From the NCBI GenBank assembly GCA_038049695.1, contig CP142456.1, forward strand, positions 76,779,422 to 76,843,421: DNA of 64,000 bases, read 5' to 3'. The notes under the pieces were generated by a model that worked only from the letters and a program-made list of their open reading frames with translations, was not told the origin of the DNA and ran no database searches. The stretch comes from Cinnamomum chago. Lineage: Eukaryota > Streptophyta > Magnoliopsida > Laurales > Lauraceae. Within the stretch, counting starts at the first letter, position 1, and every line of letters begins with the position of its first letter. Made by a program: the position numbers and the translations under genes. Positions 12,901 through 23,511 of this stretch are shown piece after piece.

Positions 12901-15900
12901 CAATTCCCTAGAGCAAAAAATAGAATACCTGCAAACAAGATATAAATATTTAAGCCAGCATCTATTAGTTTCACAAATCCCAGAAAACACATGGAAGGAT
13001 GCCATATGAACAATTGATATATGCAACAATGAGCCAATAACACGGACAAATAACACACATAAAGCAGTACCTTATGCATGCGTAGAGAATTTTCAAGAGA
13101 GAGCCCGTTCCTTCTTGTTTAAAAAAGGATTTTTTTTATCAGTAATGTAAAGTTTATTAAGAAGGAAAAACAAGGCAAGAAGCATGGTATAGGTGGTATT
13201 ATTAGGGATTCTTCTAATGACGTGGTTTGAAGGTTTTCTGGGCCTGTGGAAGCTCTGGATGCAAATGAAGTTGAAATGTTTGTTTTATTGGTCGGCAGTC
13301 GCCCGGCGGGAATTACTTAATTTGGGTGGCCTTGTGGCAATCATTGAAGGATATTCTTTCTCAGTTATCCAGTGGGGTTCAGGGAAGACGTCCCATCCTT
13401 GGAGATGGGCAAATTGGGTGGAGGAGGTGCAGGACATTTCTTCCAAGCTCGATGCATCATTCATCATATTTTTCAAGAGGCTACTGATATAGTTGATGGT
13501 TTAGCCAAGGAGGGAGTGTTTCATGATTGTATTCTTTTGATGTTTAATGATATTTGTTTGTCTTGTTTTCGTTGTTTGGCTGTATTTCTTTTTTAGTTGC
13601 CTGGCTATTGTTTTATGGCTTGATCGAGCTTTTTCAGTCTATAATTTTTTGGAACAATAAAATTTAATGTTATAAAAAAGGCAAGGAGCACAAGAGAAAA
13701 TCAGAAATACGAGGGTATAAGAGCATTATGCCCCACCAACTGAACCAAACCAAACCAAATCAACCATTTTCCCACTAGGTGGAGTCGGCTATATGGATTT
13801 GACGACGCCAATCAAATCTGTTTAGGGTCATATCCTCCATTAGATCCACATATAAGCAAGGTTATGTTTAATAGTTTCTTTCCAACTTCTCTTGGGTCTC
13901 CATTTCCCTCTCCTTCTCCGGGCAATCTCCATGCTTTCACACCTTTTAACAGGTGCCTCTGTTGGGCCCCTTCTAACATGGCCGAACCATCTCAGTCGAT
14001 TTTCTCTCATTTTATCTTTAATCGGTGCTATTCCTACTTTGCCCCTAATCTCCTCATTCCTATCTCTCATTGGTTTGGTTTGGTTTGTTTTTTTTCCTGC
14101 TTCAGTTGGTGGGGCATAACTCCGCCTATGTTGGGGTATCCTTGACATAGCCGGTCTCAAGCCCGGACAAAGGAGGAGGGTTGTGCGTTAGGTAGCCGAC
14201 AGCCAGCACAATACTCAGTCGGATTTCTTTATGAATTTGAGACCACGAAATTTCATTAGGTCTCAAATCCATAAAAAAATCCAACTGAGTATTGTGCTGG
14301 CTGTCGGCTACCTAACGCACAACCCTCCTCCTTTGTCCGGGCTTGGGACCAGCTATGTCAAGGATACCCCAACATAGGCGGAGTTATGCTCCACCAACTG
14401 AAGCAGGAAAAAAAACAAACCAAACCAAACCAAACCACCCTAATAAAAAAAAAAAAAGATTACATAGATAAACCCACCCATGGAGAAGATCTATCCACCC
14501 CTTACTTAGCCAAAGCATCCGTCATACTATTGGCAGACCTCAACACACAATCAAAAGAGACAACAAAAGAGGAGAAGATCTCCTTAATCTCATTGAAGTG
14601 AAATTGGAACTAATAAGATTTTTTTAGAGCAATCACAATGAGCCCACCTACCACTCTATGAATTGACACTCACCCCAATTTGACACTCATTGTACTATAA
14701 GCCATTGGATTTGAAAAACAAAGACATCACTTTATCTAAGATCGAAACTCTAAAGGCCCCTAAATCAAGGGCTACAATGACTTAATTGGGAGGTCTACCC
14801 CTAATCAAGCAGCCCTACCCACTTCACCACACCCACACCAAACAAGGATTGGACACATTCATGTGAAACCTAAACAAAAGATTCTTATTTTGCAAAGAGG
14901 AACTATTCTTTGATGGAAAGGTTTGAACCTAGGTGAATAGAATACAAGATATCTTGTCAATCAAATTATCCCAACCCTTAGTTTTATGTCCTAAAAATTT
15001 AATGGCTAAAGTTTTTCCATGATAAAATCCAACAATGAATAATGTCCGGAACAAGATAATATATGGCTTGTGCAATTTAAGGGGGCCGATGTGTGTCAAA
15101 GGATTTAGCTGATTAAATGTGGAGCCCTAGCCAAAAAAAAATGTGGTCGGAAAAAAGGGGCGTCCCAAAAATGGGTTATTTGTAGAATTCCATATATATT
15201 ACTGCTTTGTGTTGACATATTAAAGCAATTCTTTCTCATGGAATTCCTCGTGGAATGATTTATTTTTTCTTTTTCTTTTTTCTTTTGCGGGAAGTGAGTG
15301 TAGTGAGCATGAGGAGGTTAGAATGAACATGGGGAGCCCTATGTTGGCCCTAGAAGCCAGTCTGCTTTTAGCTTATGAGGCCTAACTTCTAGGGATAACT
15401 TTTATATGCATGTGTTTGTATGCGTGTATCTGTGCGTGTATAATATTTAAAGTTGATTGAAGATTACCAACTCTCCATGAATGGAAAGATATGATTGGCT
15501 TCATGACAAGCTTGCCATTAGCTCCATCGTTGTTAAGAGCAAGCCTCTCTCGCTGAAAGAAATACAATCAAACCATTGGAAAACAAGCTACTTTATTAAG
15601 TGTAAAGAAAAGATTAATATCCAATCAAATACACCCCAAAAAAACATGCATTGAAAGGTAGTTACCATATTTTCTCCTAAGCATAATGGAAAAACAAAAT
15701 CCAACTCTTCTTTACTTATTGTTTATATTATGAACTAACAATGTACTTAAGTGAAGACCACAATGACATCATTGTTTTGAAAATTGAAACCGTATCTCAA
15801 ATCGCTCAAGGCATTGAATTGAACTGTGTTGTACATTGTATCACAAATTGTAGGATTTTTTAATTTTATTTGTAAAAAACAAAAAATTTAAATTTTTTAA

Positions 15901-17510
15901 AAAAGAAGAAAAGCATGGTTCTTCATAATTTATCCATTTTTCATCCAAAGTAGTATCAATATAGCAACAAATAAAATTACAATACAATCGTACGTATGAA
16001 GTACATCATTGACATATATTAAAACAACATAAAAAAATATATGTACGAATAGTAAATATGTTTAAGATATCAACATTGCTAGGAAAGATAAATTTGTAGT
16101 AGTGTTTTTTTTTCCTTTTTTTTTGGGTCCTTTACAAAAATAAAAATGAAATCCAAATCATCAAGAAGTTAAAGAAGGTCATGGAGGGAAAAAATGGAAA
16201 AAAAAAGGAAAAAAAAGAATGTAAAACAAAACCTCAAAATCGCCTATTCCCTATTTGTCTCTAAAACCTCCTCAAAATCTCACAAATTCTAAAGATGCTT
16301 CGTTGCTTACTAAATAAACTCTTTAAAATAGAAACACTAAAAAGCAGGAGAATGAGGAGGAGGAGAAAGCAAGATTTCATTAATATTAACCATTCGATTG
16401 TGACCAATCCTGCCTAGCTAGACGAATTGGCTGAAGCATATGATAAAAATAAAAATAAGTATTGAATCATAAGATTCACATTTGATTCATTTGAAACTTT
16501 AAATTCAGTTGTAAATGGACTCCTTTCATTGTTACAAGCGTTTTGCTTAGGACTCAATCTGAATTGTAGGATTCAGGATACAAATTCTTAGTTTTTAACA
16601 GTAATGAATGACATTACCGGAACTCCAGAACCAGCAACCATGAACTCGAATGGTGACAACTAAAATAAGTCAACTCCCTACAAAGAAGGGAAAACAAGTA
16701 CTAACCATGTATTCAATGGAGCGAAATGAGGTGAGGGATATGGTCTATAATGAGATGAGGCTTAAGCCTTAAGGTATGAGGATATTTCTTTCAATTATTA
16801 AATTATTTAAAAATCATAAATGGAGAAAAATAAGACAATAAATTAAGAAAACTAGAAAGTTGTTTAATTCTTCTTTGAATTAATAAAATAGAATAACAAA
16901 AATAATTATGAAAATAAGAAAACTAAAAGAATTTACTTCATTTTCTAAGCAGGAACCAACGAGTAGCACAATTTCAGCAAAGCTTCTGCATTTCACTGCC
17001 ATCCAATTAAAAAATAAGCATTTCTTTCATAACACCCCCAACAAAATGGAAATTTGTAGATAAATATCTCAATCTTTTCTCATTGTTTGTATCGATTCAT
17101 GTACTTCCAGCACGCTGGATGATCAAACAATAAAACACACGATCAACCCATGAATATTAATGAGAAACCAGTTTTCTCATTTGAAAACCCTTTTGTATTA
17201 AATATCACAATAAACCATGTGTTTTTATATGGCAAATTTACCAATAATAAGGTGATAACATCCTTAAAAATTCTAAGGACCAAGTCTGAGCATTGCTTTA
17301 ACAAACCAAATCATTTTCCTAAAACAACATGAACCTTCCCATTAAAGAAATAGTGGCCATAAGTTAGCACATAATGCCAACAGCAAGAACCAAAAGAAAA
17401 GTAAAGCATAGATATACCTGGTTATGACCCAACTTCAGGAGATTTGTCCCAAAATTGATGGCAATACTACCAAAAATGTTAATGAAAGCTCCAATAACCC
17501 ACTCCCCCAT
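9998..17510 (-). CDS. NIPA8: Probable magnesium transporter NIPA8
   Basis: Thirteen coding exons on the - strand: 17418-17510, 15468-15552, 12867-12928, 12347-12432, 12170-12243, 11754-11856, 11419-11547, 11217-11316, 10963-11082, 10782-10872, 10610-10664, 10308-10407 and 9998-10222. Every junction is GT-AG and in frame, giving 440 residues, about the length of Arabidopsis NIPA8. The NIPA family (DUF803) are multi-span membrane proteins proposed to move Mg2+. Seen: start MGEWVIGAFINIFGSIAINF (span 1), FALGNCLNFVSFGYAAQ, VLVATTFIVLGNIFLVAFGN, the hallmark YATVSGAVGSCSVLFAKSL, WFTYSMFLLFFSTAGFW, ILIVPMFQIAWTFFSICTG, then a hydrophilic tail with GEDSINASSVLVMPMVSS. About eight or nine spans are likely. 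Intron 12929-15467 is swollen by LINE and RTE insertions. Transport function is from the family, not shown here. Confidence 0.95.
11941..12110 (-). mobile_element. LINE 3'-end fragment in a NIPA8 intron
   Basis: On the - strand the text ends in CTTTTAATAAAGG, GTTACCAATC and a run of A (T10 at 11949-11958 on the + strand). This is the same kind of tail as the LINEs near 13.1 and 44.2 kb. The upstream frame reads DLVGYIILCCDAYYNFIALF. Only the last 150-170 bases remain. Confidence 0.6.
13104..13172 (-). mobile_element. LINE tail fragment (minus), split by a + strand LINE
   Basis: On the - strand it reads TTGCCTTGTTTTTCCTTC, TTAATAAAC, TTACTGATAAAAAAAA, the terminal part of a LINE. The piece is cut at 13172 by the + strand LINE at 13185-13677 and appears to resume near 13690. 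Confidence 0.5.
13185..13677 (+). mobile_element. Truncated LINE with RNase H tail
   Basis: The + strand shows SFSVIQWGSGKTSHPWRWA and WVEEVQDISSKL and, in another frame, FQEATDIVDGLAKEGVFHD: the C-terminal RNase H region of an L1-type ORF2, broken by at least one frameshift near 13450. It ends in TTATAAAAAA. Flanks AAGGCAAGAAGCA (13172-13184) and AAGGCAAGGAGCA (13678-13690) look like a 13-bp target-site duplication with one change. It sits in a NIPA8 intron, opposite to the gene. Confidence 0.75.
13725..14160 (-). mobile_element. RTE-type non-LTR retrotransposon, C-terminal fragment
   Basis: On the - strand the text reads KDKMRENRLRWFGHVRRGP and then RRRGKWRPKRSWKETIKHNL, the well-known end of plant RTE-clade reverse transcriptases (RENRLRWFGHV...RGRPKLTWEE). 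After a stop and a frameshift it continues as DMTLNRFDWRRQIHIADST, then a GGTTTGGTTTGG tail at 13740-13765. It is a dead 5'-truncated copy inside NIPA8 intron 2. Confidence 0.85.
14071..14438. repeat. Long inverted repeat (about 175-bp arms, 14-bp spacer)
   Basis: The left arm, about 14071-14244, and right arm, about 14259-14438, are near-perfect reverse complements. Both contain GTATTGTGCTGGCTGTCGGC or its complement, and CAACCCTCCTCCTTTGTCCG or its complement. The spacer is ACGAAATTTCATTA. The arms share the RTE-tail motif TTGGTTTGG followed by CAGTTGGTGG. Transcribed with NIPA8, it would fold into a long hairpin in the intron. Confidence 0.85.
14439..14980 (-). mobile_element. LINE 3' fragment, minus strand
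   Basis: After an A13 run at 14445-14457 (a T run on the - strand), the - strand reads SMTDALAK, stop, GVDRSSPWVG, matching the DALAKQGVER end of LINE RNase H. The left limit near 14980 is a guess. It is degenerate and lies in the same NIPA8 intron. Confidence 0.5.
15553..17417 (-). other. NIPA8 intron 1, no gene seen
   Basis: This AT-rich intron of 1.87 kb separates the exon ending LGHNQ from the exon starting RERLALN. It contains poly-A and poly-T runs near 15880 and 16110-16220 but no recognisable coding or terminal-repeat structure. Confidence 0.6.
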
Positions 17511-17518
17511 GAATTACA

Positions 17519-19135
17519 ACTGTTGAAGATATCTTATGTGAAGTTGAAAAGAAACTGTTTCTCTTTGGAGTTTCTGAACATCACGTGACATGAAATTAAT
17601 GATCCAATTCTCAAGCAACCAAGACACTCGCCTTGACCCATTAGTAAAGTTACATGACCCTGTTCCAAGGAAATATCGGCATTTAGATCCTTCATATGTA
17701 GAAAGGAAAAAAAAAATCAACTGACAACCTGCATAGATTTATGGACAATAATCCTCAATGACAACAATTAGAGAGGACTTCCAAAAAGGCCAAGAAATCC
17801 ACCACCATAACTGATAGTAGAAAGAATACAAGCATGCCGATGTTGTCAAAGGAATTAAATGTCTTCATTATATATGTAAGTTGACTGGAACAAATAGCAT
17901 TTCTTTGATGTATAGGGTGCATTTGGAAGTATCAGAAATTGAAACCAACATGTCTCCTGACGCTCAGGTGAATGATATGTGTATGGAAAGCTATGTGAGT
18001 AGAGGGCCAAAACTGAGAGAAGGGCGCAAATTTGGGCAGACTGCACTGCTTTGCCAGAGACATCCAGACATATCCATCTACATCTCTGTCTTCATTTAAA
18101 TCATACCAACCAGAGCTATCAAAATTCAGAAGCACCAAAAGCAATACAAAAATTTCTTTAGGGTGCAATTAAATTTTCAGATTTCAACTCGTATCTTTTA
18201 TCATCCTAATCAGAACCAAAATATCTCTCTGCAACCTAAATGTGTTATATTGGAATGAGATGTTTCCTAATCACTAACTTTCTCTGTAAAGCACAGCTCA
18301 ATGAAGTCACACTTTGATTCCATTCCAAAAACCCTTGGGCCCAACTACAATACTAAATTCCTTTGTAGTCATAGACCTCAGCAATCGACAATTTCCAAAT
18401 GAACGCAATAAATCTAAAATGTTTACTTGATAAAACTAGGAGCAGTTAGGTAAATACAATTACAACCACATTTGTATTTTCTTTCTAACAGCCATTGGCA
18501 TTGAAACACTTTTCACTATATCCAATATTTTCACCAAAAAAAAAGTCTCAAACTAGAGCAAAAAAAAAAAAAAAAACCTGTAAGATTCTGAAAATGACAA
18601 GAGATATCACAATTACATCAACTAGGACGATTCTTCTTCGCCGGGTCTTGCTGAAACCAAAGATCCAGTGAATGAAACGCGACAAAATTCACGAAAAACT
18701 CACCTCAAACAAAGAAATAAATCAATAAAGAGCGTAATCAAGTTTGTGATTAAGGTCAGGATAGCGTATTATCATCGTAATTTCAAACAGGCAAATGAAG
18801 ACCACAAAATCTCCATCCTAGATACTGGAAAACAAAATCCATATCCAGTTCCTAACAGATCAAATTAGGAGATTCTGTTATCGATCAATCACCAATTCTA
18901 CACAGACAAATCTAGCTACCGTAATACAAAACCCAATCCGAGGAGAAGGGAAGAGATCTGTGGCAGAGATGAAAGGGAATTAGAGGATCGTACCTTGGAA
19001 AGCTTCTCGTTCGGAGATGGAAAGAGGGATTGGATAATAAGATCGTGATAGAAACCCTAGATTTTTGCAGAGGAGAAGAAGAAGAATGAGAGGGAAAGAG
19101 AAAAGTGGGAAAAATGAGGTTCTATGCTTGGTAGT
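17519..19135 (-). promoter_or_regulatory. NIPA8 5' UTR with a leader intron
   Basis: On the - strand the ATG is preceded by CTTCAACAG and TTGTAATTC, a good 3' splice site at 17520-17521. A matching donor, AAG then GTACGATC, lies at 18992-18993, so a leader exon of about 18994-19130 and a 1.47-kb leader intron are inferred. The leader exon is rich in CTTCTTCTTC and CTCTTTCCC, typical of plant 5' UTRs. The exact start of transcription cannot be read. Confidence 0.6.
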
Positions 19136-19139
19136 GGGA

Positions 19140-20690
19140 AGAGAATCGGAAAATAGGAAAAGACCAAACCGCCTTTCCCGCCTTACTCAACCGTCAAATA
19201 TGAACTTTCTTTTTCATTTCTTTTCTTAATATACCTGCTAAGGTTTATAGAATTTTGCAAATAGGCCCACGTAGATGGAGTATTTAGTGATGCATCTCTA
19301 CTTTTTCATTTTATTTTATTAATGCCTTTCATTTCCCAAAACTAGTAATTCTTGTGAGAATTAGAAACTACACTAGCATTGCAAACGGGACGGTTCTGAA
19401 TCGAAACAAAAGTGGATTGGACTGGGACTCATTTTTATGTAACGGTTTCAGTTCTAAATCAGGTTTTGACTTGGAACTTGTTTTGTTCGTTCCAGATCCA
19501 GTTCCGATAGAAAATCTCAGATCCAGTTACATAACCAAATCCACCTAGAGGACTGAAATCTAATTCCAAAATCGATTCTAATTTCTCTTTATCTTTCTTT
19601 TTTTCTTAAAATAAGCATATCATTCAACTTATAACAGTACATCAAGTGTACTACGTCCACTATCATGTATAGGAATATAGAAAAAAAAAAGAGTTAATTT
19701 GAGGTGCAATTTACAATATCAAAGACTCATATGCCGAGTCTCGGGTCCATAGGTTGGAACCTATATAGACTCGGAATCGGACTCATTTATCAATCGGAAC
19801 ATAAATTGGGTTTTGGACCCGTTTATGAATCGAAACCTTAAATAGGTTCCAGACCCATTTTTGCAGGTTGAAACTTCCGGGTGATCGGAGAATCGGATAC
19901 CCGTTTGCAGCCCTAACGAGGAGGTTTGTGTTGAATTTTATAAAAATGATAGCTTTGCTCTTACATTGATTAAATAAAAATGAGTATGTTGTTATTTATA
20001 AAAATACCATTAATTTATCCCCTACTCCCAAGGGTCTCTCTCATGCAAATCAACAGTAATAAACTTTTAACGATCCAATGTGGGTCGTGCATAATTATAA
20101 GTATAGATTTTTTTTTTTTCATTATGATCAGTTTGGGCTTGATGAAATGGGCATCATATTGATATTTAGTTTATATAAGGTTAATATCTCCTACTAAATG
20201 TACCATATCAACTATCAATATTACAATTTTTAGAGAAGAACGAGTCCAAATCTTTTGAGATTATGCATATATATTGATAAAGAGATGTCAAAGGTGGTCA
20301 TTTCACTCTAAAATCTATCATAATTACAAGGCTACTGATTTTGGGAGAAAGTTTAAAATGAAAAAGCAAAGATTTATCATTAAATACTAACACCACAAGG
20401 CAGAATAATTTAGCCTACTAAGAATTATTTAGAATAATTATAAATAAGGCATAGTGGTGTGGAATAGATGGAGGTGTCAAAACTTGAATTTGCCTCGATC
20501 ATGACTCTGGTCAAAATATATCTTTAGTTTCATACATGGACACTGTTGATGTCAAAATTTTGCCAAACAAAAGATGCTGATGGAAATTGGTCTAGGTCCA
20601 TTAAATTAGCATGATTCAATGACATGAGTCATCAAAACTTAAAAAAAAAAAAATTTAGTGAACTAATATTATGATTAGTTTAAACTACAT
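19140..20690. other. Upstream flank of NIPA8 with a probable non-autonomous DNA element
   Basis: The part from 19370 to 19920 is full of CGGAAC, GGTTC and AATCGG motifs. It is bounded by GCAAACGGG (19381-19389) and CCCGTTTGC (about 19899-19907), which are inverted; TGCAAACGGG ends are common in plant non-autonomous hAT-like repeats. I could not find a target-site duplication. The rest is AT-rich with no gene. Confidence 0.4.
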
Positions 20691-20980
20691 GAGTAATTGT
20701 TAGTAAAGTGGTGGAAGCTAATGCACATCATCTCAAAGGTTTAGGTTTCAAGTTTCAATTCCCCATAAATGTTTTTGCTAAAAAAGTGGGGAGCCGGCTG
20801 TCTTTGCTAACATAGAAGAATACCCAATCATCCTGCTAGTAATTCAAATCCTAGGAAAGTCGACATCTCATATTGCTACATTATATCCTTTACACTTCAC
20901 CTCATATCATTCACACCTCACATCTTTAATAATCCTTCATGAATTCCTACACATTCTAATGCAAACAAACAGGCCCTTAG
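20690..20980. repeat. SINE-like remnant next to a Tourist-like MITE end
   Basis: Near 20700-20765, AAAGTGGTGGAAGC and GGTTTCAAGTTTCAATTCCC resemble decayed A and B boxes of a tRNA-derived SINE. From 20830 to 20979 the text (AGTAATTCAAATCCTAG ... TGCAAACAAACAGGCCC then TTA) matches the right half of the MITE at 44887-45157. Only one end is preserved. Confidence 0.4.
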
Positions 20981-21662
20981 AATGGGCTTATCCATAAGGT
21001 GGCCTGTCAATCAGTAGGTCCTGATCATTCTCTTGAGCTCTACTAGTGTCAGGTTCACCTCAGGCCACTAAGGAACGCGGTGTTGTGTTTTCTGTGGGTA
21101 GGCTTCATTTAAAAATTGTGGTTCTATATTCATGGAATGGATTCTAAACTGCACAATCAAAATTCTCTTGACCCTTGGAATAGGCAGAGAGTCAACAAAG
21201 ATGCCTAATCTTTATTCTTAGAAGAATGTCAAGCTTGGTAAGCGTAGCATATCTCGTTGATAAATTGCATTACAGATTGATATGCCTCTTCGAAATTGTA
21301 TAATAAATATGTTTCACAAAATGGAATCGAACCCGATGGCATGTACCAACCCAAAAGCTTAAACCGGTAGGTTGAAGTACATGTATGTTAAGACATGTCA
21401 AGCCTATTATTTAGGGGATGTGGGATGTGGGACTTCCCATAATTGATGCTTAAAATACTAGTACAACACTCAGACAGTATCAGCATCTGTGATGCCTTTA
21501 GTGGATCATATTCTATGAAGATGTATCACATGGTGTATTTTACAAGTGGAAACAAACCTTTAAGTACCCATGGTCCAATTAAATATTAACGAATCTGGAT
21601 AATGGGGAAAATTGACACAAGATTCTATGGGTTATAGAACGTCCAAAGCATTTAGCCAGTGT

Positions 21663-21672
21663 CTATATAAAG
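21663..21672 (+). promoter_or_regulatory. TATA box of MIR477-like locus, copy 1
   Basis: CTATATAAAG lies 75 bases before the first hairpin and is conserved at 43199-43208 in copy 2 (TCTATATAAGG), both followed by GCTGTAGAGGTGTGTTG. Transcription would start near 21695. Confidence 0.6.
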
Positions 21673-21746
21673 CTGTAGAGGTGTGTTGTTTGGTAAAATG
21701 AGTTGGGAGGACATTAGTAGTCTCTACTCTGCATACAAATAAGCCA

Positions 21747-21821
21747 GCTTCCAACTTCCCTCACTGGCTTCCAATGTTCCTATAGCTTAGAGAAGTTGAA
21801 AGCTCAGTGCAGAGTGGAAGC
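21747..21821 (+). ncRNA. Proximal miR477-like precursor hairpin, copy 1
   Basis: The 75-base foldback starts GCTTCCA and ends TGGAAGC. Its 5' arm ACTTCCCTCACTGGCTTCC (from 21754) pairs with the 3' arm GTTGAAAGCTCAGTGCAGAG with small bulges; the loop is about TATAGCTTAGAGA. From memory, plant miR477 has the form CTCCCTCAAAGGCTTCC, and this arm matches at most positions but differs at the centre (ACTGG for AAAGG). It may be a diverged family member or the partner hairpin of a two-stem transcript. Expression cannot be seen. Confidence 0.6.
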
Positions 21822-22179
21822 ATATGAATATATTGAGAGCTTACCTCTTATGTGTTCACAGCATTCTTTCTGATCTGATTGTATATATAGCCGAAGCTGT
21901 GAACCGGCTGGGTGTAACTATCCTGACACAGACCTGCTGTGGGCCTCATTTGAGGGCCAGTAGTAGAGGCCGTAATGAAAATTAATGAAATCGGCCTGTG
22001 CCAGGATAGAAACATGTTAATAGTCAAAAGAAAACACCCCATAGGCCTGATTTAATCCCAAAGGATGTATGGTTCAGGCTCAGTTGATGCTGGCTCAGCC
22101 CAAAATATGGAGCATTGATGCACCCTAGCTCGGCCTTGCTGTTTGTATGAGAGATCGATGATGGAATGCAATGAAACCT

Positions 22180-22284
22180 GAGGTGTTTTCTATTTGTCTC
22201 CCTCAAAGGCCTCCGATACCAGGGTAACTATTCATATTGTTCTCATGGTACGGGGGATTTGAGGGGATAAATAGCAACCCCCTC
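22180..22284 (+). ncRNA. MIR477: MIR477-like precursor hairpin, copy 1
   Basis: The core foldback 22190-22274 starts CTATTTGTCTCCCTC and ends GGGGATAAATAG; GAGG/CCTC pairs extend the stem to 22180-22284. The 5' arm GTCTCCCTCAAAGGCCTCC (22196-22214) fits the miR477 consensus as I recall it, with a change near the 3' end. The 3' arm CGGGGGATTTGAGGGGATAA pairs with it as the star strand with a 2-base offset. Published work reports GRAS transcription factors among miR477 targets; that is outside knowledge. It lies 360 bases after the proximal hairpin, probably on one transcript from the TATA box at 21663. Confidence 0.82.
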
Positions 22285-22671
22285 AATTGCAGTCAAGAAT
22301 ATTGCCTCTGAGAGTCCTGAGACGTGCCTTTTACATTAGCCAGGTATGTTAACACTCATGCAGGTGAATTAATCACACACAGTTTTAATGATTTGCTTCA
22401 CTAGTGTTTCAGATTTCAAATCAATTTTCAGCCGCTCTCATCCATTTGCAACAATATTCAAGGATGATTTTGATCATGATCCAGTCTAGTAATGCGTTGA
22501 TAACTTGATGTCAACTAAGCAAAGATGGTTTATCCAACACTGCTGGATGAAACGCTATTTGGGTTTTGTTTCTTCTTAATACCTTTACCTGTTAACTTAC
22601 CCATGCTACTGCCTTGGATGATGATCAGATGCCGGAAGCCATAAAAACCAGGCATGTAATTATCCATTGGG

Positions 22672-22935
22672 GCTGTTTGTTTGCATAGAAAAGAGAAGAA
22701 TTAAATACATAGAAATTCATGTCATAAGTGGTTAAAAAATGAAGATCCAAGGCAGCTCACTGAGAGGATCCTAAGGTAACAAAAAGGAAGAGAACCTAAA
22801 GTGAGAAATGCAGGACAGCCAAGTGGTAAGGGCGTCTTATCTCGCACACCTGCACAGCGATCGATCCCTGACAAGTAGATAGTTGCACCAAATTTGTACC
22901 ATTCACCCAACTAGAAAAAAAAAATAGCAGAAAAA
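22672..22935. mobile_element. MITE left end broken by a tRNA-derived SINE-like sequence
   Basis: GGCTGTTTGTTTGCATAG at 22672 begins the same MITE as at 44887. At about 22760 the match stops. At 22812-22870 GACAGCCAAGTGGTAAGGGC (A-box region) and GCGATCGATCCCTG (B-box region) resemble plant Au-type SINEs, followed by an A10 run at 22916. I found no clear target-site duplication. Confidence 0.5.
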
Positions 22936-23511
22936 GAATTTTAGGTGATATTTTGATAAGGTTCTGGGTATGACTGATACTACAGAAGTTGCCTTACTAC
23001 TTTTACAATAAGACAAGCTTGTTCATATGACTTTTATCATATGATAAATTTTTCTCCTTTTTAAAATTAAATCAGACATGTTATGCTCTTTCAAATAGAT
23101 ATGATTCGATCAGCACTATTTCAAATAAGTGAGTCTTCAAATGGGATCTGAATCCAGATTGTATTTGGAGTGTATGATAAGCCTCCAATATTTGCACTTC
23201 TCATTTGATTAAAAGTAACATCTTGGCCTCTTAAAATGTTAACCCAATCTAACTAGAGGTGAAGTGAAACCTGTCCAGATTTTAGACATGTGCCTGTTTA
23301 ATAATTTAAGGCTCATCCTAAGATCCCTCCTCTATCATTTGTCGTTGCTTTTCTATTGCCATAAGTCAGTTCCCCTGGGTATAGAATATATATAGATACT
23401 TTTGTTGTGGATTGGATCGTCTTTCTATAATTCCTATAGACCCTTTTTACTTGCATCAGCTGGGCCATGATCTCTACGTTCATTGAATATAGTCCATGTT
23501 GAAACTAAAAG
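22936..23511. other. Intergenic, no feature seen
   Basis: AT-rich DNA between the SINE-like sequence and the left edge of the nested LINE. No exon, hairpin or terminal repeat was found. Confidence 0.5.

Larger units (their letters stand above)
20983..22760 (+). repeat. Copy 1 of a duplicated MIR477-like segment
   Basis: Text from AGAATGGGCTTATCCATAAG through about 22760 is repeated in the same direction at 42126-44965. Shared stretches include CTGTGGGTAGGCTTCATTT, CTTGACCCTTGGAATAGG, TTAGTGGATCATATTCT, the two hairpins, and the MITE start GGCTGTTTGTTTGCATAG. Copy 1 alone has an insert at about 21305-21470, which carries a B-box-like GGGTTCGATTCC on the - strand. Confidence 0.9.

Noticed and set aside
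21305..21400. tRNA-like text on the - strand (GGGTTCGATTCC)
   Set aside because: Only a B-box-like motif is present; no cloverleaf can be drawn, so it is a repeat fragment and not a tRNA gene.
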